The position numbers were made by a program, and so were the translations under genes. This document shows, piece after piece, positions 42,276 to 49,593 of a DNA stretch of 64,000 nucleotides. The DNA is taken from positions 248,001 through 312,000 of the forward strand of contig CAYZDJ010000001.1 of assembly GCA_964477265.1 (NCBI GenBank), given 5' to 3'. This DNA comes from CAIVPM01 sp964477265. GTDB lineage: Bacteria > Bacteroidota > Bacteroidia > Chitinophagales > Chitinophagaceae. How positions within the stretch are numbered: position 1 is the first letter of the stretch; every line of letters starts with the position of its first letter. The notes under the pieces are model-generated. The model was not told where the DNA came from, searched no databases, and worked only from the letters and a program-made list of their open reading frames with translations.

Positions 42276-43424
42276 CTATTTAGATAAAAATTTATTAATG
42301 CAATCAATTACATATTGCTGTTCTTGCACAGTTAATGTAGGATACATTGGTAAACTTAAACATTTGCTATAATAGGCTTCTGCAATTGGAAAATCACCTT
42401 GTTTAAAGCCTAAGCTTTTATAGTAAGGCATAGTATGAACAGGAATGTAATGTACCTGTGCGTAAATTTTATTTTCCTTTAAATAATTATACAATCCAAG
42501 CCTGTCTTCAATTTGAATAACATATAAATGAAAGGCGTGGCCTTCATCATACTTTGGTAAAGCAATGTTGGGATTATTGGCAAATGCTTCATCGTAAACT
42601 TTTGCAATTTCTTTCCTTCTTTGCAATCCTTCATTGGCACGATGCAATTGACTAATGCCCAAAGCACAAAGCATATCTGGTATTCTGTAGTTATATCCAA
42701 GCTCCTGCATTTCCATATACCAGCCACCATGGTTTTCGTGCATTAATGCAGGATTTTTTGTAATGCCATGTGTTCTTAATTTTAAAAGCCTATTGTATAA
42801 AGCTTCATCATTTGTAGTAATCATTCCACCCTCTCCACAAGCAATATGCTTAACAGGATGAAAAGAAAAAATGGCTAAGTCTGCAAACACACCATTGCCA
42901 CAGTTTTGTTTGGTGTTGTTGCTGTCAATAAAATAACCACCCGGTGCGTGGCAGGCGTCTTCAATAATCCATAAGTTATGTTCTGCTGCTATTGCCTTTA
43001 TGGCTTCAAGATTTACCGCATTTCCTGCAAAGTCAACTGGTACAATACCTTTAAAAAAACCTTTTGGCTTTGATTGTATCAATGCCTTCAATTTTTTAAT
43101 ATCAATTAAAAAAGTATCAGCATCAATATCTGCAAAAAAGACATTGCCACCGCAGTATTTTATACAGTTTGCAGATGCAGAAAATGTAATTGGCGTTGTA
43201 ATGACATTTGTATTTTCAGTAACATTTAAAGCCAATGCACACAAGTGCAAAGCTGCTGTACCATTAGCAACTGCAACAGCATATTTACTGCCAATGTATT
43301 GGGCAAATTTTTCTTCAAACTCTTGTACCCTGGGTCCCTGAGTTAAGTAATCGCTTTGTAATGTTGAAACAACAGCATCAATATCTGCTTGCGAAATATG
43401 TTGTTTACCGTAAGGAATGTTCAT
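42276..43424 (-). CDS. pseC: UDP-4-keto-6-deoxy-AltNAc 4-aminotransferase, PseC
   Basis: 382-residue DegT-family enzyme. Lys192 is in S-F-H-P-V-K-H-I-A-C-G-E-G-G-M, and Asp156 in I-E-D-A-C-H-A. The N-terminus I-P-Y-G-K-Q-H-I-S-Q-A-D-I with S-D-Y-L-T-Q-G-P matches PseC closely. It aminates the PseB product at C4. Gene order pseB-pseC-pseF-pseH-pseI is consistent. Flanked on both sides by short repeat-bearing gaps. Confidence 0.9.
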   Translation of the reverse strand: MNIPYGKQHISQADIDAVVSTLQSDYLTQGPRVQEFEEKFAQYIGSKYAVAVANGTAALHLCALALNVTENTNVITTPITFSASANCIKYCGGNVFFADIDADTFLIDIKKLKALIQSKPKGFFKGIVPVDFAGNAVNLEAIKAIAAEHNLWIIEDACHAPGGYFIDSNNTKQNCGNGVFADLAIFSFHPVKHIACGEGGMITTNDEALYNRLLKLRTHGITKNPALMHENHGGWYMEMQELGYNYRIPDMLCALGISQLHRANEGLQRRKEIAKVYDEAFANNPNIALPKYDEGHAFHLYVIQIEDRLGLYNYLKENKIYAQVHYIPVHTMPYYKSLGFKQGDFPIAEAYYSKCLSLPMYPTLTVQEQQYVIDCINKFLSK

Positions 43425-43440
43425 TTGTAATTTTTTTTCT

Positions 43441-43475
43441 CGCAGATAACACGGATAACGCAGAAATCTTTGGAG
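43441..43475. repeat. Degenerate intergenic repeat (CGCAGATAAC.. type)
   Basis: CGCAGATAAC followed by ACGGATAACGCAGA, an imperfect direct repeat, then AATCTTTGGAG. The GCAGAAATCTTTG part also occurs in similar form in the palindromic element at 42189-42270, so the two gaps share sequence. It lies between pseB and pseC. Confidence 0.55.
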
Positions 43476-43500
43476 TTTTGTTTTATTGTTTTAGCTAGTT

Positions 43501-44502
43501 TTATTCTACTTCAACATGTTCTTTTATTAAGCTTCTTAACTTTTCAACACTCAACCATTCTTCGTTTTCGCCACTATTATATGTAAAACCTACAGGCACT
43601 TTTACTGCATTAAATGTTTTAATAAAATCGTTTAAGTTAAACACTGGTACTTGTGGTAAAATGGTATAGTACTTTCCTAAATCGTAGGTGCTAAAAGAGT
43701 CGCTTGCAGTAATCATTTCTTCATGCACTTTTTCTCCTGGTCTTATGCCTACAATTTCCTGTTTGCAATTTTCATCAACAGCAGTAGCAACATCTGTAAT
43801 TCTGTAGCTTGGAATTTTTGGTACAAATAATTCGCCACCCCAAGCATGTTCCATTGCATGCATTACCATTTTAACACCATCGAGTAACGATATGTTAAAG
43901 CGAGTCATGTTAGGGTCTGTAATTGGTAAAACTCCTGTCTTTTTTTTGTTTAAAAAGAAAGGCATTACACTACCATTGCTACCCATAACATTACCATATC
44001 TTACCACAGAAAAACGTAAATCTCTATGACCTTTAATATTGTTAGCAGCAATAAAAAGTTTATCGCTAGTAAGTTTTGTAGCACCGTATAAATTAATAGG
44101 AGCACAAGCTTTATCTGTACTTAAAGCAACTACGCGTGTAACATTAGTTTCAAGGCTTGCACGTATTACATTTTCGGCACCACCAATATTTGTTTTTACA
44201 CATTCATCTGGATTGTATTCTGCAATAGGCACATGCTTCATAGCTGCTGCATGTATAATACAGTCAATGCCTTCACAAGCACGTTTCAACCTGTCAAAAT
44301 CTCTTACATCTCCTATAAAGAATCTTATTTGAGGGTATTTTTCAACAGGATATTCCATTGCCATTTGAAATTGTTTTTGCTCATCTCGTGAGTAAATAAC
44401 CAATCTCTTAATGTTTGGATGATTTTCGAAAATGTACTTTGTTAATGCCTTGCCAAGTGAGCCTGTGCCACCTGTAATTAAAACTGATTTATTATTTAAC
44501 AT
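43501..44502 (-). CDS. pseB: UDP-GlcNAc 4,6-dehydratase (inverting), PseB
   Basis: 333 residues, an SDR enzyme. NAD site G-G-T-G-S-L-G (11-17); the PseB-specific H-A-A-A-M-K-H-V-P-I-A-E-Y active-site loop near 86-98; Y-G-A-T-K as the Y-x3-K pair near 140. It makes UDP-2-acetamido-2,6-dideoxy-L-arabino-4-hexulose, the first step of pseudaminic acid. The start overlaps the wzt stop by 11 bases. Confidence 0.92.
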   Translation of the reverse strand: MLNNKSVLITGGTGSLGKALTKYIFENHPNIKRLVIYSRDEQKQFQMAMEYPVEKYPQIRFFIGDVRDFDRLKRACEGIDCIIHAAAMKHVPIAEYNPDECVKTNIGGAENVIRASLETNVTRVVALSTDKACAPINLYGATKLTSDKLFIAANNIKGHRDLRFSVVRYGNVMGSNGSVMPFFLNKKKTGVLPITDPNMTRFNISLLDGVKMVMHAMEHAWGGELFVPKIPSYRITDVATAVDENCKQEIVGIRPGEKVHEEMITASDSFSTYDLGKYYTILPQVPVFNLNDFIKTFNAVKVPVGFTYNSGENEEWLSVEKLRSLIKEHVEVE

Positions 44503-45823
44503 GGTCTAAAATATTAAAAGATTGAATATTGTTATTGCCAAAATTCCACTCGTAAGGAATAAAAGGTGTTACAGAATCCATTGCTGCCTCTTCTGCAAAT
44601 GGTTTTATAATGCCCATATCAGATATTCTACTAATTACAGTAAGACAGCCAATATCTTTTGATGTCATTAAAAAGGTTTTGCCATCATAAGTTCTCATAC
44701 CAATCCTTAAAAAATACTCTTGCGGTAGTAGGGGAATTTTTTTAAAAGTGAGCGATACTTCATTAACCCCCTTTTTTAAAAAAGGCATCTGGCAATTATC
44801 GAACATAGTATCTGCACATGTTATTGCATTGCCATGTTTGTTTTTAATCCCAACTGATATATTTGGCTTATCAAAATCCTCATCACTTTCTAAAACTAGG
44901 TTTACAATTAAATCATCACCAATTTTAAAGTTCTCGGTATTTTCACCACTTTGGTTTTGAAGAATAATTTGCTTAATAATTACTTTTTCGCTGCTGTCTA
45001 ACTTTTCCGAACTAAATACGCCTTCTTCACTACTGTTTTTTTTGAAGTAGGAATTTAAAACACTATCAACATCACCATGTTCCTTCATTTGACCAAATTC
45101 GAGCATCATTGCTTTAGTGCAAAGTGTTTTTATAGCACCCATATTATGGCTAACAAATAACACTGTTCTACCTTCATTAACGCTTACGTCCTTCATTTTG
45201 CCCAAACATTTTTTTTGAAACTCTAAATCACCAACTGCAAGCACTTCATCTACAATTAAAATTTCAGGCTCAAGGTGTGCAGCTACTGCAAATGCTAAAC
45301 GTACATACATACCACTACTATAGCGTTTTACAGGTGTATCAATATAACGCTCAACACCACTAAAATCAACTATTTCATCAAACTTCCTAATAATTTCCTT
45401 TTTAGTCATTCCAAGCAAGGCACCATTTTGAAATACATTTTCCCTGCCTGTTAATTCAGGATGAAAACCTGTACCCACTTCAAGCAAACTTGCGATACGA
45501 CCTTTAATTTTTAAGCTTCCAACAGTAGGCAACGTTGTTCTGCTTAAAATTTTTAATAATGTACTTTTTCCAGCACCATTTCTGCCAATTATACCAAGTA
45601 CTTCACCAGATTGAACATCAAAATTAATATTTTGTAAAGCCCATACATAATCACTTTTTCCTTTTTGGGTTCTGTCGTTTACTTCGCCAATTTTTGTAAA
45701 TGGATCTTCCTTGCCACGCACCCTTGCCCAAAACCTATTTAAATCATCTTTAATTGTTCCAGTGCCAATTTGTCCAAGTCTGTATTGTTTTGCAAGATTC
45801 TCTACCTTAATAACTGTGCTCAA
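44492..45823 (-). CDS. wzt: ABC exporter ATPase with C-terminal carbohydrate-binding domain, Wzt
   Basis: 443 residues from TTG. Walker A G-R-N-G-A-G-K-S-T (80-88), signature Y-S-S-G-M-Y-V-R-L (168-176), Walker B I-L-I-V-D-E (188-193). After about residue 270 there is a beta-rich extension of some 160 residues like the Wzt C-terminal domain, which in O8/O9a-type systems recognises the modified end of the glycan. Paired with the permease encoded just upstream. The start codon choice is based on fit with the family's M-S-x-V-I-K-V-E-N-L beginning. Confidence 0.9.
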   Translation of the reverse strand: MSTVIKVENLAKQYRLGQIGTGTIKDDLNRFWARVRGKEDPFTKIGEVNDRTQKGKSDYVWALQNINFDVQSGEVLGIIGRNGAGKSTLLKILSRTTLPTVGSLKIKGRIASLLEVGTGFHPELTGRENVFQNGALLGMTKKEIIRKFDEIVDFSGVERYIDTPVKRYSSGMYVRLAFAVAAHLEPEILIVDEVLAVGDLEFQKKCLGKMKDVSVNEGRTVLFVSHNMGAIKTLCTKAMMLEFGQMKEHGDVDSVLNSYFKKNSSEEGVFSSEKLDSSEKVIIKQIILQNQSGENTENFKIGDDLIVNLVLESDEDFDKPNISVGIKNKHGNAITCADTMFDNCQMPFLKKGVNEVSLTFKKIPLLPQEYFLRIGMRTYDGKTFLMTSKDIGCLTVISRISDMGIIKPFAEEAAMDSVTPFIPYEWNFGNNNIQSFNILDHVK

Positions 45824-45845
45824 TTTTTATTTTTTTATTGTGAGG

Positions 45846-46706
45846 TTATACCGTATCGATAAATGACTTTTCAGTTTTGCCAAATACCAACATTCCTATA
45901 AATAATATGATAATAGAAAAAATAAGGGCATATAGCAACATGCCATAATTTACTTCACCACCTAAAACACTTCTTCTAAACGCTTCTATAACTTGTGCTA
46001 TAGGATTAAATGCAATGTAATTATAATACTGTGGATTTTTCTCTTTAACAACATCTAAAGATATAATTACAGAAGAGGCATACATTAAAAGCTGCACCCC
46101 AAAGCCTACTAAAAATGTTAAGTCTTTATATTTATTTGTGAATGATGAAATAATCATTCCTAAACCCATTCCAAGGCAAATCATTATTACCAGAAAAACG
46201 GGTAATAACAAAACATTTGCAGTTACTTCAAATTGCATTTTTCCACTGTAAATAAAATAACCATAAAAGCAGATGAAAAGAAAAACCTGAATGCAAAATT
46301 TCAGAAGGTTAGAGATAACCTTTGCCAATGGCATAATTATTCTAGGAAAATATACTTTTCCAAAAATGGCAGCATTTGCTGTAAAAGTATTTGATGTATT
46401 ATTGATGGCATCTGCAAAATATGTCCATAAAAGAATACCCGATAAATAAAACAATAAATGCGGTGTGCCTATATCATCAGTTTTCATTTTTGCAATATTT
46501 CCAAATATTACAGTAAATACCAATGTTGTTAGTATAGGTTGTATAAAAAACCAAAGCGGACCTAAAATAGTTTGCTTGTAAACGGCAACAATTTCTCTTT
46601 TAATAAATAGTGACAATAAATCCCTGTATTTCCAAACCTCTTTAAAATCGAAGTTTAAAAAACTGCTTTTGGGAGTTATTTCAATATCCCATTTTTCTGT
46701 CTGCAT
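45846..46706 (-). CDS. wzm: ABC exporter permease, Wzm
   Basis: 286 residues from the ATG at 46706; a longer frame starting at a TTG (46763) would overlap the upstream GT gene and add non-family sequence. The amphipathic start (F-K-E-V-W-K-Y-R-D-L-L) and the K-R-E-I-V-A-V-Y-K-Q-T-I-L-G-P-L-W motif are typical of ABC-2 polysaccharide permeases, followed by six membrane helices and F-N-P-I-A-Q-V-I-E-A-F-R. It forms the inner-membrane channel for the undecaprenyl-linked glycan with Wzt. Confidence 0.92.
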   Translation of the reverse strand: MQTEKWDIEITPKSSFLNFDFKEVWKYRDLLSLFIKREIVAVYKQTILGPLWFFIQPILTTLVFTVIFGNIAKMKTDDIGTPHLLFYLSGILLWTYFADAINNTSNTFTANAAIFGKVYFPRIIMPLAKVISNLLKFCIQVFLFICFYGYFIYSGKMQFEVTANVLLLPVFLVIMICLGMGLGMIISSFTNKYKDLTFLVGFGVQLLMYASSVIISLDVVKEKNPQYYNYIAFNPIAQVIEAFRRSVLGGEVNYGMLLYALIFSIIILFIGMLVFGKTEKSFIDTV

Positions 46707-46725
46707 TATCTTTTGATTAGTATAG

Positions 46726-47730
46726 TTAGAATTTACCAATAGCCATTTGCCTGTAAAGCTCAAAATATTGATTGGCTATTTCTGCTCTGTTAAAACGTTT
46801 TGCGTTTTGCACTCCATTAGCAATTAATTGTTCTCTGTGGGCATCGTCATTAATTACTTTTAAAAATCCATTTCTGATAGATTCTACATCAAATGGATTT
46901 ACAAACTCTGCTGCATCTGCACCAATTTCTGGCATTGATGAAGTGTTACTTGTTACTACAACACGGCCTGTAACATTGGCTTCGGCAATTGGCATTCCAA
47001 AGCCTTCGAATGTAGATGCAAATGAAACAATATCACATTTTCTATACAATGCTGCTACTTCTTCGTTTGTTATAGAACTAGTAATATTTTCATAGTCAAT
47101 ATTGTTGTTTTCAAGAGCCTTAATTATTTCATCATTCAATTTACCAAGTATTAAATATTTGCATTCTATGCCTTTTAAAGCTTGTGCTATGCGAGGTATA
47201 TTTTTGTTAGGGGCGGTACCCAATTGAAATATTAGTGGTTTGGTTTTGTTGAATTGATTAGGGCTATATTGATGTTCAACAGGAACAAAAATATTGATGA
47301 CTTTTATTTTGTTTTCAGGATAATTTATATAGTTTAATAGGTCCTGTTTTGTGGCGTTTGAATTAACTGTAATTACCGAAGATTTTTTTGCTGGTAAGGT
47401 AAACCAAAAGTATTTAAGTAGCTTATGCCTTAGACCATATTTTCTTTTTAAAATACCACAGTCGTGTATGGTTAAAACAGTTTTTTTTTGGGGTAAAAGG
47501 TAATTGGCAAAATGTATGTCGCCAGTTATGTGATTGATTTGTTTTTTACTAAATAAGGCTTCAATAATGATGCAAATTCGTTTTAATACACCGCTGCTTC
47601 TGTACGAAAATATTTTTTCAGAAATGTTGATATCAGTAGGTTGTAACTCCCTTATAGTTTTAAAATAACTTTCAAAACTATGATTACCACTGGTTCGTCT
47701 TTTTCTTTGAAATTGTACTACTTCAATCAT
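46726..47730 (-). CDS. Glycosyltransferase family 4
   Basis: 334 residues. C-terminal motif S-T-F-E-G-F-G-M-P-I-A-E-A-N-V-T-G with the E-x7-E pair; F-Q-L-G-T-A-P-N-K-N begins the donor domain and T-I-H-D-C-G-I-L a substrate loop. This resembles mannosyl- or rhamnosyl-type GT4 enzymes such as WbaZ/MtfB. Its place beside wzm/wzt suggests an early or adaptor transferase, but specificity cannot be read. Confidence 0.86.
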   Translation of the reverse strand: MIEVVQFQRKRRTSGNHSFESYFKTIRELQPTDINISEKIFSYRSSGVLKRICIIIEALFSKKQINHITGDIHFANYLLPQKKTVLTIHDCGILKRKYGLRHKLLKYFWFTLPAKKSSVITVNSNATKQDLLNYINYPENKIKVINIFVPVEHQYSPNQFNKTKPLIFQLGTAPNKNIPRIAQALKGIECKYLILGKLNDEIIKALENNNIDYENITSSITNEEVAALYRKCDIVSFASTFEGFGMPIAEANVTGRVVVTSNTSSMPEIGADAAEFVNPFDVESIRNGFLKVINDDAHREQLIANGVQNAKRFNRAEIANQYFELYRQMAIGKF

Positions 47731-47743
47731 TTAACAGATTGTC

Positions 47744-49555
47744 TTAATCCAAATCAACAATATCGTTTAATGCCTTAACATTATAGGTCAAGAAGACTGC
47801 CCAAAGCCGTGCAAAGTTTAATTTACTGGTGATAAAGAGTTTGTAAACCCAAACAGGAACTAGTGATGGATTGTTGAAGGTTTTCATTGATTGAAACCAT
47901 TTTTCGAAAGGAAAAGTGAAGCCTTGCTTTGGCCTGTTCCAGATTTTATTGGGAAGCTCATTAATAAATGCATCTACCAATAAAGGTTTGGGCTTGTTAG
48001 CTTTGGTATTGAACTTAATGTCAGTATGTAAATTGTTTATGTAGTCAACTAAATCTTTATCTAAAAATGGCAGCCTCAATTCTATGCTGTGCCACATGCT
48101 TTGCACATCGCTGTCTTTTAACAATTGACTTTGCATATAAACTGCTGTTTCAAAATATGCTGCCCTGTTTTGAGGGGATAATTTAGTTGTATCTTCCTGA
48201 TAATTTAGTTTGCTTATTTCTTTCCAAACATCACTTTCTTTTATTCCTAAAATCCTTGCTACATCCTTTGGTGTAAATAAACCACGATACAGCAAATATT
48301 CTGATGCGTTGATTTTCTTTTTTAGAAAATCAAATTTTTTGTTTGGGTAAGAGCCTTTAATAAATGATGGTAATAATTTATAGGCAACAGCCAAACGAGC
48401 ATATTTGTTGAATTGTAACGAGCGACCAATTGATGGATAACCACCAAATATTTCATCTGCACCTAAGCCGCTTAAAACCACTTTTATACCATTTTGCTTG
48501 GCATATTTACAAATGAAATATGTATTAATTGCATCTGTAGAAGGTTGGTCAAGGCTTTGATAAATATCATCCCAACTATCAATAAATTCTTCTTTAGTTA
48601 TTTTATACAAATGGTGCTTTACACCTGTTTGTTTTATTATCAACTCCTGATATTCTTTTTCAGAATATTTTTCGTCGTCAAAATAAATGCTGATTGTTTC
48701 AATTGGTGAGCTTTGTTGTTGTTGGGCAAGTATTGCAAGAATACTACTATCAATGCCACCACTTAAAAAAACACCAACTGGCACATCTGATACAAGGTGC
48801 CTTTTAACTGCTGCTCCTACCAGTTGCTTTGTTTTTAATGCTGCTTGTGCGTAAATGTCAGACTTTGAATTTTGATATTCGTATTGCGAATAGCTTGCAA
48901 CTTTTTCTTCTTTTGTAGCAATGTTAATTGTAATGAAATGCCCACGTGGTATTGTCTTTACATTATCTAAAGTTGTAACAGGCTCTGGCAAAAAACCAAA
49001 TGTCAAGAACCATATTTTCCAATTGGGATTTTCTTTCCAGTTTTCATTGGCAGCTTTTAAGCCCCTTATTTCTGACGATAAATAAATATTATCACCATTG
49101 TAACCAATGTATAAAGGTTTAATACCTGCATGGTCACGAGCTGCAAAAAGTGTGTTGTTTTTTTTGTCAATAATCACAAAAGCAAACATCCCTTTTAACT
49201 TGGGCAACATTGCCTGCTGCCATTGTGCGTAGCCTTTAATTAAAACTTCTGTGTCTGATTGCGTTTTAAATTGGTGACCAAGCTGAACCAGTTCTTCTTT
49301 TAGTTGTTGGTAATTGTAAATTTCTCCATTAAAAATTATTTCAATTTCACTAGTAACATCAAGCATTGGTTGGTGACCAGTAGGAGATAAGTCGATGATT
49401 GAAAGACGTCTATGTCCTAAAGCATATCCTAAATCCTCATTTATAGTTATACCACTATCATCAGGACCACCCCTGTGCATAGCATCTATCATCTTAGGAA
49501 TACTACTTTTTAGTAAGCTTTTGTCTTTGGAAATAATGGCAGCAATGCGACACAT
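47744..49555 (-). CDS. asnB: Asparagine synthase (glutamine-hydrolysing)-type amidotransferase
   Basis: 603 residues. The N-terminal glutaminase domain starts with the nucleophile Cys2 (M-C-R-I-A); R-G-G-P-D-D (28-33) and F-N-G-E-I-Y-N-Y (75-82) are conserved. The ATP-pyrophosphatase motif is S-G-G-I-D-S-S (265-271). AsnB homologues in O-antigen loci (WbpS-like) convert the carboxyl of a uronic acid to an amide. Since the locus shows WbpB- and WbpG-like enzymes, amidation of a hexuronate is more likely than asparagine supply. Confidence 0.85.
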   Translation of the reverse strand: MCRIAAIISKDKSLLKSSIPKMIDAMHRGGPDDSGITINEDLGYALGHRRLSIIDLSPTGHQPMLDVTSEIEIIFNGEIYNYQQLKEELVQLGHQFKTQSDTEVLIKGYAQWQQAMLPKLKGMFAFVIIDKKNNTLFAARDHAGIKPLYIGYNGDNIYLSSEIRGLKAANENWKENPNWKIWFLTFGFLPEPVTTLDNVKTIPRGHFITINIATKEEKVASYSQYEYQNSKSDIYAQAALKTKQLVGAAVKRHLVSDVPVGVFLSGGIDSSILAILAQQQQSSPIETISIYFDDEKYSEKEYQELIIKQTGVKHHLYKITKEEFIDSWDDIYQSLDQPSTDAINTYFICKYAKQNGIKVVLSGLGADEIFGGYPSIGRSLQFNKYARLAVAYKLLPSFIKGSYPNKKFDFLKKKINASEYLLYRGLFTPKDVARILGIKESDVWKEISKLNYQEDTTKLSPQNRAAYFETAVYMQSQLLKDSDVQSMWHSIELRLPFLDKDLVDYINNLHTDIKFNTKANKPKPLLVDAFINELPNKIWNRPKQGFTFPFEKWFQSMKTFNNPSLVPVWVYKLFITSKLNFARLWAVFLTYNVKALNDIVDLD

Positions 49556-49593
49556 AATTTAAAAATCTATTGTTACTAAGGGGGCTTTTTAAA

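Noticed and set aside
46707..46763. N-terminal extension of Wzm from a TTG
   Set aside because: It would overlap the upstream GT gene by 38 bases and adds sequence not found in ABC-2 permeases; the ATG at 46706 fits better.
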